Assembly (NCBI RefSeq): GCF_038007285.1
Contig: NZ_JBBOWX010000001.1
Coordinates: 1,753,501 to 1,817,500, forward strand
From: Sporosarcina sp. FSL K6-3457
Lineage (GTDB): Bacteria; Bacillota; Bacilli; Bacillales_A; Planococcaceae
Reading direction: 5' to 3'
Length of the DNA stretch: 64,000 nt
In this document: piece by piece, positions 25,239 through 32,815 of the stretch
How the letters are laid out: the number at the start of each line of letters is the position of its first letter
How positions within the stretch are numbered: the first letter of the stretch is position 1
Position numbers and translations under genes: made by a program
Notes under the pieces: model-generated
The model's database searches: none
What the model was told of the DNA's origin: nothing
The model's input: only the letters and a program-made list of their open reading frames with translations

Positions 25239-26612
25239 ATGAAAAAAATGAAGAAATTTATGGCTACAACACTAGGTGCATTATTACTTACTGCCACTAT
25301 GATTCCAACCATGCAGGTCAAAGCAAAAGAGCCGTTTTCGGATTTAGGAGGAATCGGAGCAAAGAATGATATTATGTATCTGTATGAAAAGAATATCATC
25401 GGTGGCTTTGAGGATGGTACATTCAAGCCGAATCAGCCAATTACACGAGCGCAAGTATCATCGATGTTAGTGAAGGCATTGGATTATAAATTGATTGACA
25501 ATCCAACAGTTAACTTCAAAGACGTGACGAATAAATCTAGTTATTATAAAATTATGGCGACGGTTAGTGAAAAGGGGATTCTACGTGGGGACAACGGCTA
25601 TATGCGTCCAAACGAGCCAACAACAAGGGGGCAAATGGCTGCAGTTTTAAGGAGGGCGTTTGATTTACCGCTAGAAAAGCAGGCAACCTTTGTAGATGTA
25701 TCGCCTTTAAATGGGTTCTCCTCAGATATCAATAGCATTGCGAAGAACAGAATTACAGGTGGCTATCCAGATGGTACATACAAGCCTGCAAATGCGGTAA
25801 CACGAGCGCAATTCTCTTCATTCCTCGTTAGAGCACTTGATGATCAGTTGAAAGTAAGTTCTTATAAATCCTACGTTGGTCAAAAAGGAACTGAAATAGA
25901 GCAAGATGGATGGTTGTACACGATTAAAGGTTCCAAGCTTGTTAAAATCAACCAAAAGACAAAAGAAGAGGTTGTAATGCTTTCCAAAACGGACTTCTCT
26001 TATATTGATGCTCTCTATCAGGCGAGACTTCAAGATGGGTTCCCGATTATCCTATACAACAATGAGTTGTTCATTCCCTATTGGAGCAGTGTTGGCGAGG
26101 CAACTGATCTCCCTCTATCTTACGGCCTGATGAAGATTTCGACAAATGGAGGGAAATACGAAGAGATTGACTTGCAGGGACGCAAGTTTAATTCTGGTGA
26201 TAATCGAAATGTGTATGTATGGAATGATAGAATTTACTATACAGTTGAGCAAAAATCAACTGATTTAAACCAGATTTTCGATGAAACAATCAATATTGAT
26301 GAGCCACTGTACTTCTATTCAGCTAAGTTGAATGGAAGTGATCCGAAAGTAGAAGCTACAATCGATGCCCGAGTTATCTTTGAAGATGTTGGCGGATACA
26401 TAAAAAAGCCAACCATCAGTCAGGACAATAAATCTATTAAATACAACCATTCTGCAATGTACTACTTCAATAAAAAAGGTGTCTTTAAATATGATTTAGT
26501 TAATAGCAAATCGACAAGACTAACAAGCGTTCAAGCTAAAGATATGATAGTAACAGACACTGGAATTGACATTGTGGATGTGAAAGGTAAAAAGCATGCG
26601 TTGAAAAAGTAA
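25239..26612 (+). CDS. Secreted protein with three SLH domains and a C-terminal beta-propeller-like region
   Basis: Signal peptide (KKFMATTLGALLLTATMIPTMQVKAK) and three SLH domains (about 27-85, 88-145, 148-205; GGFEDGTFKPNQPITRAQ, GYPDGTYKPANAVTRAQ) anchor it to the cell wall. The about 250-residue C-terminal part, with repeated W/Y-rich beta segments (DGWLYTIKGSKLVKIN, VWNDRIYYTVEQK), looks like a DUF5050-type propeller. The ATG at 25239 follows GGGGGGAG. No TGAAAC/CGTC element is visible upstream, unlike SLH gene 1. Base composition is closer to the local average. Confidence 0.85.
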   Translation: MKKMKKFMATTLGALLLTATMIPTMQVKAKEPFSDLGGIGAKNDIMYLYEKNIIGGFEDGTFKPNQPITRAQVSSMLVKALDYKLIDNPTVNFKDVTNKSSYYKIMATVSEKGILRGDNGYMRPNEPTTRGQMAAVLRRAFDLPLEKQATFVDVSPLNGFSSDINSIAKNRITGGYPDGTYKPANAVTRAQFSSFLVRALDDQLKVSSYKSYVGQKGTEIEQDGWLYTIKGSKLVKINQKTKEEVVMLSKTDFSYIDALYQARLQDGFPIILYNNELFIPYWSSVGEATDLPLSYGLMKISTNGGKYEEIDLQGRKFNSGDNRNVYVWNDRIYYTVEQKSTDLNQIFDETINIDEPLYFYSAKLNGSDPKVEATIDARVIFEDVGGYIKKPTISQDNKSIKYNHSAMYYFNKKGVFKYDLVNSKSTRLTSVQAKDMIVTDTGIDIVDVKGKKHALKK

Positions 26613-26638
26613 TGAAAGGTATCCTTCGGGATGCTTCA

Positions 26639-26688
26639 GACTGTAGGTAAACTCCAGAAAAGATGATGTTTGCCTACAGTCTTTTTTT
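26639..26688 (+). terminator. Terminator of SLH gene 2
   Basis: GACTGTAGGTAAAC pairs with GTTTGCCTACAGTC, followed by seven T. Confidence 0.85.
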
Positions 26689-26742
26689 AGAAAATAATTT
26701 ATAAAGAGGTACCTAATCTAAATGAGTGAAGAATGTTGAAGT

Positions 26743-26799
26743 AACGTCAAATCACACCAGCCAACTTTAGAGGTTAGTGTGATTTGACGTTTTATTTTT
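26743..26799 (+). terminator. Second strong hairpin with T tract
   Basis: A perfect 15-bp stem (AACGTCAAATCACAC with GTGTGATTTGACGTT) followed by TTTATTTTTA. It insulates the NERD-HRDC gene from upstream transcription. Confidence 0.75.
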
Positions 26800-26942
26800 A
26801 GCCTAATTATACGCGCCTGAGTTCAAGTTTAATCCATGCTTAAATAATGTAAACATTTCACCTTAAAACCATGACTATCATCCCTAGTAATATGGTAGCA
26901 TTACAGTAAGTCTGAATTTATAGAAAAAAGAGGTCTTGCGTG

Positions 26943-27992
26943 ATGTCTTTTATTAAAAAATCCTTTTTATCACGAGTTGTAGAAGTACTGAAGGATAAGG
27001 AAGAACTAAAATCGCCAGTCGTTATTAAGCATGGAACTTCAATGGATGCAGAGATTACTCGCTTGCAAACAGAATTGGCTGAAGAACAGCTGGATATGAA
27101 TCGCAAGAAAATAGAGGAGAACATCAAATTATTGAAAATCGGCAAGGCGGGGGAGCAGTCGTTACTGTTTGAACTAATGAATTCGTTTTTGCCGCTGCTG
27201 ATTTTGCATGATGTGTATATTGAGCATAAGGGATTGACTGCGCAGCTTGACTTTGTTGTGGTAACGCGGCAATTCTTTTTAGTCATTGAAGTGAAGAAGT
27301 ACTATGGCAATATTACGGTGAATGACAAGGGAGAATTTATACGAACTGTGAATCGCGGGAGTCGAACAGTTTTTAAAGAAGGTATGTATAGCCCTATTCG
27401 CCAAGTTGAACGACAAGTAGAAGTGCTTCAATCTCTGTTGGTCGATCATGATGTGATTACTAAAACGCCAATTCGCTATGCAGTTGCATTTGCGAATGAA
27501 AAAACGGTGATTGATTTAAAGAAAGCGCCAAAGGAAATAGAGGATAAAGTTTTTCGCTCTGATGGCATTGTGTCGTTTATAAAAGCTGAATTAGAGAAGA
27601 ATTCGCCTGTTCATTTCAAGGATGGAAAAATGCAAGAGTTGGCGGCATACATACATGGACAGCATATTGATAAGCATTCCATCGAAGTTTCTGAGGAGCA
27701 GGCGGTTAGTTTCTATCAGGAAGAGGAAGTGCCCGTAGCTGCAACACTGGAACAAGAGCCCGTGTTGCTTTCAGATGAAGAGCTTGAATTGAAGTTGAAA
27801 AAATTCCGTAAAAAGCTAGCAGATGAAACGGAACGAAAGGCATTCCATATATTTACGAATAAAACGTTGGACAGCTTAATTGAAATGAGACCGACTACGT
27901 TGGAAGCTTTACGGAAAGTGGAAGGGATAGGGGATAAAAAGCAGGAGGAGTTTGGGGCGGAGTTAGTGGCGATTATTGGGGGAAGTGAATGA
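26943..27992 (+). CDS. NERD-domain protein with C-terminal HRDC-like domain
   Basis: About residues 1-65 are a charged helix; a NERD domain follows (KIGKAGEQSLLFEL, LTAQLDFVVVTRQFFLVIEVKKYYGNI), with the D...E-V-K set of a PD-(D/E)XK active site. The C-terminus (about 280-348) is an HRDC-type helical domain (ERKAFHIFTNKTLDSLIEMRPTTLEALRKVEGIGDKKQEEFG), known from RecQ helicases and RNase D as a nucleic-acid-binding module. The combination is common in Bacillales and its role is not established. ATG 26943 has AGAGGT 8 bases upstream. Confidence 0.88.
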   Translation: MSFIKKSFLSRVVEVLKDKEELKSPVVIKHGTSMDAEITRLQTELAEEQLDMNRKKIEENIKLLKIGKAGEQSLLFELMNSFLPLLILHDVYIEHKGLTAQLDFVVVTRQFFLVIEVKKYYGNITVNDKGEFIRTVNRGSRTVFKEGMYSPIRQVERQVEVLQSLLVDHDVITKTPIRYAVAFANEKTVIDLKKAPKEIEDKVFRSDGIVSFIKAELEKNSPVHFKDGKMQELAAYIHGQHIDKHSIEVSEEQAVSFYQEEEVPVAATLEQEPVLLSDEELELKLKKFRKKLADETERKAFHIFTNKTLDSLIEMRPTTLEALRKVEGIGDKKQEEFGAELVAIIGGSE

Positions 27993-28121
27993 TAAGTTAT
28001 AGGACAAAATCATAGAATTCTTATGTAAGGCAATGATTAATTTTGTAAGAGTAATTAAAGAACCTTTGAAACAAGCAGCATAAGAGGCTCGCTAATTATT
28101 TTGAAAAGGTTTTTTTCATAT

Positions 28122-28340
28122 ATGAAGATAGATTCAGAACTAATCATAGATTTACTCGAGGCTTTACCAGAAGATAAACAAAAATTGGCGATTGAATATA
28201 TTTATACCCTTGTTCGCGAATGGGATCCTGATTTCACAAAATTAACTCCACGTGAACAAAAAGAAATTGATGAGGCTCGAGAAGAAATGAAAAATGGCGA
28301 ATATGTCCAGCTTGAGGATGTAGATTGGGATGCTGAATAA
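28122..28340 (+). CDS. Small acidic antitoxin-like protein
   Basis: 72 residues from ATG 28122 (TTG 28101 would add seven). The N-terminal IDSELIIDLLEALPEDKQKLAIEYIYTLV and the acidic tail TPREQKEIDEAREEMKNGEYVQLEDVDWD resemble orphan antitoxin-like proteins of Firmicutes, which have a short helical dimerisation part and an acidic tail. No toxin gene follows; HsdR fragment F begins 55 bp downstream, so a partner may have been lost. The assignment is tentative. Confidence 0.5.
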   Translation: MKIDSELIIDLLEALPEDKQKLAIEYIYTLVREWDPDFTKLTPREQKEIDEAREEMKNGEYVQLEDVDWDAE

Positions 28341-28395
28341 AATAAAAGTCAAGTTTCTATTCACCTTTGAGCTACCTGCTACAGCGGATAGTGTT

Positions 28396-28605
28396 GAAAG
28401 CGATTAAAGAGAATTTGAGCATCGACTGGAATTTGTGCGATTCCGCGAGAGCGAAGATGAGAACCACAGTTTGGAGACTGTTGAAGAAGTCCGGTTAGCC
28501 ACCTGGTTTGCAGAAGTTGGTGGTGGATACTGTGGTGAAGCAGGCGGAGTTGATGGGTGAGATGGAGGTGAAAGAATAGTTTAAGGCCCTGGTATTCTTA
28601 AATGG
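28396..28605 (+). pseudogene. hsdR: HsdR fragment copy F with downstream tail
   Basis: Matches copy A from about 915 through the stop and into the conserved non-coding tail (TTTAAGGCCCTGGTATTC). It contains a stop in place of a Tyr codon (TCCGGTTAG near 28494) and a small deletion near 28556. It lies between the antitoxin-like gene and the SecB-containing operon. Confidence 0.8.
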
Positions 28606-28634
28606 ATTGCATAAAAACTAAAGTGATGTAAATA

Positions 28635-28663
28635 TTTACAAACTAATTTTATTGCTATATACT
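28635..28663 (+). promoter_or_regulatory. Promoter of the unknown/SecB-like/nuclease operon
   Basis: TTTACA at 28635-28640 and TATACT at 28658-28663 with a 17-bp spacer, 39 bp before the first ATG. It starts just beyond the tail of HsdR copy F. Confidence 0.55.
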
Positions 28664-28701
28664 TGATACAAGAAGTGAAGTGAAAGGGAGGATTTTAAGC
28701 A

Positions 28702-29298
28702 ATGGACATTAACTATAAACAGTTCATGGGACTTACAACCCCCATTCATAGTAAGGCCGATGTAATGTTGAATGGGCTTCTCAAGGATTTAGTATTGTCT
28801 ATGGATCATTATTTTCAATCTACAACCAGTAAATCTAATGACTTTCATTGTTTTGTCAATGAATCGAAAAAACAGTATCCTGAGGTACTCTACTTTTGGG
28901 AGTGGATGGATGAAAAAGGCTTTAGATTATTGAAGGAATTAGATAAAAGGCTTCCTGAATCGGAAGAGATTGTTGAATACTTGAATTATAGAAGAGTTAT
29001 TCTTGAAATGGATGTTGAAAGCGGTGAACTGGATAATTTTTTATTATCTGTTACGGAGTTATTAATCTCTGTGAGTGGCTATCTAATGAGTTATTTCGAA
29101 ACAGCTGCAACAGCAATTGAGATATCGGAAGGGAAAATCACATTGCCCCATCGTGAAGTTCATTATAAAGAAATTTATTGGAATATTATCGAAGGCTCTG
29201 CCACTACTGGTGCAGGGCTTTTATTATACGTAAAAGGAGAGATTATGAAGTGGATAAATCAACAGCTTACAGTGAATATGTTATTTCCAAAACAATGA
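28702..29298 (+). CDS. Unknown protein, first gene of a three-gene unit with SecB-like chaperone
   Basis: 198 residues, mainly helical, with no family I can recognise. The sequence is acidic in the middle (LDKRLPESEEIVEYLNYRR, DVESGELDNFLLSV) and more hydrophobic toward FLLSVTELLISVSGYLMSYFETA. GGGAGG lies 9-14 bases before the ATG. Its 3' end overlaps the GTG start of the SecB-like gene by 49 bp, implying translational coupling and a common function. In toxin-antitoxin-chaperone modules a SecB-like protein stabilises an aggregation-prone antitoxin; this protein could be such a client, but nothing in its sequence proves it. Confidence 0.7.
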   Translation: MDINYKQFMGLTTPIHSKADVMLNGLLKDLVLSMDHYFQSTTSKSNDFHCFVNESKKQYPEVLYFWEWMDEKGFRLLKELDKRLPESEEIVEYLNYRRVILEMDVESGELDNFLLSVTELLISVSGYLMSYFETAATAIEISEGKITLPHREVHYKEIYWNIIEGSATTGAGLLLYVKGEIMKWINQQLTVNMLFPKQ

Positions 29299-29729
29299 TT
29301 CAATTGGAAGAGGCATCGCTAGAAGGACTGACAATTTTAAAAGAAGAAAAAGAGATTATTATGCCATTGTATAACGATTTGTCTTTTGGTTTTAAAGTCA
29401 GCGAAGTAGAAAACAATCGAATAACAGCATTTTTCAAAACGGTGATTGACTGTAAAACACTGGGGAGTGATGAGAATTCAATTTCAATAGAGTGCATTTA
29501 TCGTGGGGTTTTTGTATCCAACGAAGAAATAAATGCTAGTGACTTCACTGAATTTGTTGAGATTCAAACCGTACCCCAACTAGTTCCTTATGTTAGGTCA
29601 TTGATTACTTCGCTTTCTGCACAAATGAATATGGATCCAATTATCTTGCCTACCATGGATATTATTCAGTCATTAATTAAAAATGCACAACATGAAGAAA
29701 GTGAAGATTTAAATGAAGGTAGAGATTGA
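29250..29729 (+). CDS. SecB-like chaperone
   Basis: 159 residues from GTG 29250, supported by AAAGGAGAG at 29233-29241. Most Gram-positives lack housekeeping SecB; SecB-like proteins here usually belong to toxin-antitoxin-chaperone or defence modules. The C-terminal part has the SecB signature region (TVPQLVPYVRSLITSLSAQMNMDPIILPTMDI, in pieces: PYVRSLITSLS and DPIILPTMDI), equivalent to the FPYAR...ISxLT...P.NLPP.NF segment of E. coli SecB. The N-terminal half has the expected alternating beta strands (LSFGFKVSEVENNRITAFF). It overlaps the genes on both sides (49 and 17 bp). Confidence 0.75.
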   Translation: MDKSTAYSEYVISKTMIQLEEASLEGLTILKEEKEIIMPLYNDLSFGFKVSEVENNRITAFFKTVIDCKTLGSDENSISIECIYRGVFVSNEEINASDFTEFVEIQTVPQLVPYVRSLITSLSAQMNMDPIILPTMDIIQSLIKNAQHEESEDLNEGRD

Positions 29730-30417
29730 ATTTCACCCATCCGATTGGGAACAGCCTCAGTTAGAAAGTGTTGCTGAATCCGTTGCCTTATACATCTTTA
29801 AATATAAAAGAAGTATCGAAGACTTGAATTCTTTCATGAGGGTTAGTGGGGATTGGTGGAGGAAAGATATACATAAGTCGATGTTTCAAAGATGGATCAG
29901 TGCATTTGTTCCTAATCGAAAAAAAGTTGCTGCTGACAAATTGGAGTTTGCAGATTTGCTAGAAGAAGTTATGGATGTTTGCGAAACAGTACAACAGTGG
30001 GAGAAAATGCGTGGTTTAATTCCGGAGAAGATTTTTGAAAAGTACTTTAGTGAAAAACATAAATTTGCTACTACGGGTTATGGTGTTGTCGTATCAATTA
30101 ATCAAGCGAAAGTTCTGTACAGACCCGAGGTTATTACAGACGGGGATGGGAATCGGCAAACAGTAGATGCGGGTAGTTGGAACGGACACTATGGGGAGTT
30201 TGTCGAGGTAAAGTTTCAACCGGAAGGTTTTAAGGAAAAAGAATTTGGTTATCTTCGACTTCTAGAAAATAGGCTAGATGAAGCGGGTGCAGACCACCAA
30301 ATTTTTCTGGTAGCATTTGATGACCCGGATTTTATGAAACGCCAACTTATATATAAAGGTTTTTTAAAGGAAGATACTAGATTTAAGTTGTTAGGACATC
30401 AAGATATCATTAGCTGA
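29713..30417 (+). CDS. Putative PD-(D/E)XK-type nuclease, third gene of the SecB-like unit
   Basis: 234 residues. The N-terminal half is helical. The second half contains a plausible PD-(D/E)XK core: a helix with Glu (PEKIFEKYFSEKH), a beta hairpin ending in V-D-A-G-S-W, then G-E-F-V-E-V-K-F (the E-x-K pair), followed by a helix (YLRLLENRLDEAG) and a buried strand (HQIFLVAFDD). The motif spacing fits restriction-like nucleases, but I do not recognise a named family. The ATG is inside the end of the SecB-like gene (17-bp overlap) with only a weak ribosome site, so translation is probably coupled. It could be the effector of a defence or toxin module. Confidence 0.65.
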   Translation: MKVEIEFHPSDWEQPQLESVAESVALYIFKYKRSIEDLNSFMRVSGDWWRKDIHKSMFQRWISAFVPNRKKVAADKLEFADLLEEVMDVCETVQQWEKMRGLIPEKIFEKYFSEKHKFATTGYGVVVSINQAKVLYRPEVITDGDGNRQTVDAGSWNGHYGEFVEVKFQPEGFKEKEFGYLRLLENRLDEAGADHQIFLVAFDDPDFMKRQLIYKGFLKEDTRFKLLGHQDIIS

Positions 30418-30529
30418 ATTTTCATGGCGCGTTACTTGTGACAGGCAATTGTATAGGGCAACCGAGGATTTAGGGACAAGCGGCGTGGATTAATCGCATT
30501 ACCCCAAAAGAATTTAGCGGAGGTCTTCA

Positions 30530-30674
30530 GCTGTTTCCATTATGGAAACAGTTCGAAATGAAGGTGGCAGTGTAAAAGGCTTCGTTTTAAGTGGTTAAAA
30601 GTGGAAGGTCTTTAGGCCAGGATTACTTTGATGAACTGCTAGAACGCATTCGTGAAATCAGGGCTTTTAAATGA
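30530..30674 (+). pseudogene. RhuM-family virulence-protein remnant
   Basis: Two matching pieces of a RhuM-family (Fic/DOC-associated 'virulence RhuM') protein survive: METVRNEGG...VKGFVLSG, then after a small deletion that creates a frameshift and TAA, SLGQDYFDELLERIREIRAF and a stop at 30674. The block 30418-30530 before it is not assignable. Rest of the gene is lost. Confidence 0.6.
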
Positions 30675-30700
30675 AGAGCTTATCAAAACAAACCTGTTTA

Positions 30701-30750
30701 AAACGTAGCTTTAAATCCTACCGAAGGAATTCAAAGCTACGTTTTTTCTC
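30701..30750. terminator. Terminator hairpin
   Basis: AAACGTAGCTTT pairs with AAAGCTACGTTT; T tract on the + strand (TTTTTTCTC) and A-rich DNA on the other, so it can end the RhuM remnant and the opposing DUF6155 remnant. Confidence 0.75.
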
Positions 30751-30774
30751 TTGAAAGACTAAGTTGGTAACTAT

Positions 30775-31020
30775 TCAATAATCTTCATAGAGATCCAATT
30801 CATTAAATAAATAGGCCAATTGATCATGAAATCCCCAACCGATTCCATCTGTATCTGTTACAATTTCCCTCAATCTTTCTTTGAAAATTTGGATAAACTC
30901 CTCTTCCTCATTGCAAATCGTAATGATCCTTTCATACATTGTTTCCATACTGGTATAAAAACGGTCATCAATATCACCGTACGTATTTGTAAACTCGACG
31001 CCTTGTTCGACGTAGACGAT
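30775..31020 (-). pseudogene. C-terminal remnant of a DUF6155 protein
   Basis: On the - strand the frame reads YVEQGVEFTNTYGDIDDRFY, TSMETMYERI and, near the end, TDTDGIGWGFHDQLAYLF, which is the conserved C-terminal part of DUF6155 proteins. It lacks the N-terminal half: the frame leaves the family pattern at about 31020, where an unrelated + strand fragment begins. The last 57 codons (from an ATG at 30948) are open to the stop at 30775, but no ribosome site is seen. Confidence 0.6.
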
Positions 31021-31021
31021 A

Positions 31022-31134
31022 AAGTACCTGTTTTGAAAACGATGTATGGCAAGCGTGTATCAGGTTATAAATTGATGGGATATGTGACGACAGATGGGAC
31101 TGAGGATGTATCAGAGCAGATGAAACTGTTTTAA
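31022..31134 (+). pseudogene. C-terminal remnant of an unrecognised protein
   Basis: A coding-like end (VPVLKTMYGKRVSGYKL, MGYVTTDGTEDVSEQMKLF, stop at 31134) is joined head-on to the DUF6155 remnant. I cannot name the family. It has no start codon of its own with a ribosome site. Confidence 0.4.
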
Positions 31135-31183
31135 CTTGTGTGAAGTGGTAGGGTCTAGCACAACCCTCTAATATACCCTGGCC

Positions 31184-31258
31184 TTACACGATACTGCTGA
31201 AAAAGTACGGCTATCCAGCTGATTTGCAGAAGTTCGCGATGGATACGGTGATGGTGAA
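31184..31258 (+). pseudogene. hsdR: HsdR fragment copy G
   Basis: About 70 bp equivalent to copy A 1008-1075 (LLKKYGYPADLQKFAMDTVM...), with small indels near the end. Short but unmistakable because of GAAAAAGTACGGCTATCCAG and GATTTGCAGAAGTT. The stretch 31259-31540 then holds one hairpin and AT-rich promoter-like DNA. Confidence 0.7.
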
Positions 31259-31304
31259 GAACATATGCTTCTTTGAGGTGGTTTAGTGAATGCTTGAACA
31301 TAAA

Positions 31305-31333
31305 AAATCCACCATGCATTGTAATGATGTGTG
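31305..31333. terminator. Hairpin, possible terminator
   Basis: AAATCCACCA pairs with TGTGGTGGGTTT using G-U pairs and is flanked by A-rich and T-containing sequence. It separates the HsdR G fragment from the arr promoter region. Confidence 0.45.
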
Positions 31334-31544
31334 GTGGGTTTAAAAATTGTTATAGAGACTATTTAATAGCAGCGTAGCGTTTTTAGCAATCATAATTAAA
31401 AGTAACGTTCCCAATTTTCGTTTGATATCATTCTCTCTACTTACATTATACCATTATTAAAAAATTATTTATAGACTACTCCTTCCTTAATTCCTATACT
31501 ATACTTTTATATACAAATCTAAAAAATATAAGGGGTGTATCAGT

Positions 31545-31961
31545 ATAAATGACAAAAAAGATGTCTTAGATAATGGTCCTTTTTTTCATGGTACTAAAGT
31601 AGAACTGGAAATTGGAGATTTATTAGAACCACAACACTTATCAAATTACCAAGATAAAAAATCGAACTATATATATTTTACTGCAACATTAGATGCTGCT
31701 AAATGGGGTGCTGAATTAGCAACATCTAAATCAAAAGAAAGAATTTATATTGTAGAACCATTAGGTGATTTTGAAAATGATCCGAACTTAACTGACAAAA
31801 GATTTCCTGGAAACCCAACACGTTCTTATCGGTCTACATCTCCCTTGAAAATAGTAGCTGAATTAAGTTCATGGGAAAGACATTTCGATGAAGAAATAAA
31901 TCATATGCTTACATCTTTAAAAAGTTTACGTGAACAAGGAAAAGCTATAATATACGATTAA
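31545..31961 (+). CDS. arr: NAD+--rifampin ADP-ribosyltransferase (Arr), start codon ATA or lost
   Basis: The frame 31545-31961 encodes a complete Arr enzyme, which inactivates rifamycins by ADP-ribosylation. The family residues are all visible: GPFFHGTKVEL (catalytic His), SNYIYFTATLDAAKWGAELA (Tyr), IYIVEPLGDFENDPNLTDKR and FPGNPTRSYRS. Length (138 codons) is normal. No ATG, GTG or TTG is in frame upstream; the codon at the expected start is ATA (31545), about 10 bases after AAGGGGTG, in a place where relatives have ATG. Either ATG mutated to ATA, making a silent or poorly translated gene, or ATA/ATC is used. It ends 3 bp before the stop of the convergent DHFR-like copy 2. Confidence 0.85.
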   Translation: MNDKKDVLDNGPFFHGTKVELEIGDLLEPQHLSNYQDKKSNYIYFTATLDAAKWGAELATSKSKERIYIVEPLGDFENDPNLTDKRFPGNPTRSYRSTSPLKIVAELSSWERHFDEEINHMLTSLKSLREQGKAIIYD

Positions 31962-31964
31962 TCC

Positions 31965-32534
31965 TTAATCCCTATTCAAGTGGTAAATTAGTTGAACAAC
32001 GCCCGAGGAGAAAGTTCTTGTATGAATCAATTTCAAGTTCAACCTCTGTTTAATATCAATAAACAGAGGTTTTCCTTCTCCCAAAACAACAGGGTGAACA
32101 GATAATCTAAATTCATCAACAAGGCCTAAATCGATAAAAGTTGTAATAAGACTTGCTCCGCCGTATAACCAGATGTCTTTACCGGGCTTATTTTTTATTT
32201 TATTTACTTCTTCAGGAATAACATCATTTATGAATATTGCTTTATTATCAGTCCCTTTTTGCGTTTTGGAAAACACATATTTCTCTTTACTGTGAACGAA
32301 TCCCCACATTTCTTTTTCAGCATCAGTATCTTCAATTGTTGGCGTATATTGTCCCCATAAATCGTAACTTTTTCTTCCATACAAAATAGTATCTATTTGA
32401 TTTAGGAAATTAGTAAACCCCATCTCAGAGTCCATTATGCACCAATCAACTTCACCATTTACCCCTTCAATAAATCCATCTAGCGTAACTGCTAAATCTA
32501 AAATTATTTTTCTTGATTTTACTTCATTGGACAT
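31965..32534 (-). CDS. RibD C-terminal/dihydrofolate reductase-like protein, copy 2
   Basis: 189 residues, nearly identical to the copy at 18313-18885 over the first about 172 residues (five substitutions), then ending VVQLIYHLNRD, which looks like the natural C-terminus of the family. The duplicated DNA runs about 650 bp, from the GTTGAACAACGCC block at 31992 to about 32655, including the upstream region with the GTTGAAAATCAGTCAAATTTG element. Its own ribosome site (GGGAGG) is better than that of copy 1. Convergent with arr. Substrate unknown. Confidence 0.85.
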   Translation of the reverse strand: MSNEVKSRKIILDLAVTLDGFIEGVNGEVDWCIMDSEMGFTNFLNQIDTILYGRKSYDLWGQYTPTIEDTDAEKEMWGFVHSKEKYVFSKTQKGTDNKAIFINDVIPEEVNKIKNKPGKDIWLYGGASLITTFIDLGLVDEFRLSVHPVVLGEGKPLFIDIKQRLNLKLIHTRTFSSGVVQLIYHLNRD

Positions 32535-32656
32535 TATTTTTCCTCCCTAGTTTGTTCCTCAATCAGTCCTGTTTGTGGAAGATTGATTTTATTGAAAATC
32601 AGTCAAATTTGTATAGCAAGTATAACATTATTGTTTCCAAAGAAATATGATTTCGT

Positions 32657-32815
32657 AGAACCCTATAAGATTGATTTAAGGCCATGGTGTTCGGAAATGG
32701 GTGCAGAGGTTTTTTTAGAATCGAAATGAATAGATTAATGGTTTTGATTTATTTGTATAAACAGTTAAGTTTATGGCGGGATGGAATTAAGAATCTGCGT
32801 TCTTTTGAAGCGTGA
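32657..32815 (+). repeat. HsdR downstream tail, copy H (no coding part)
   Basis: Matches the region following HsdR copy C (7088-7240): TAGAAC...GATTGATTTAAGGCC, GGTGTTC, ATTAATGGTTTTGATTTAT and a TTCTTTTGA end. It marks the last recognisable member of the family and coincides with the border between accessory and housekeeping-like DNA. Confidence 0.7.

Noticed and set aside
28122..28605. Complete toxin-antitoxin pair
   Set aside because: Only an antitoxin-like gene is present; the DNA that follows is HsdR fragment F, not a toxin.
1..32815. Integron-like cassette array
   Set aside because: The repeated elements are pieces of a coding sequence, of different lengths, with no attC-like folding and no integrase gene.
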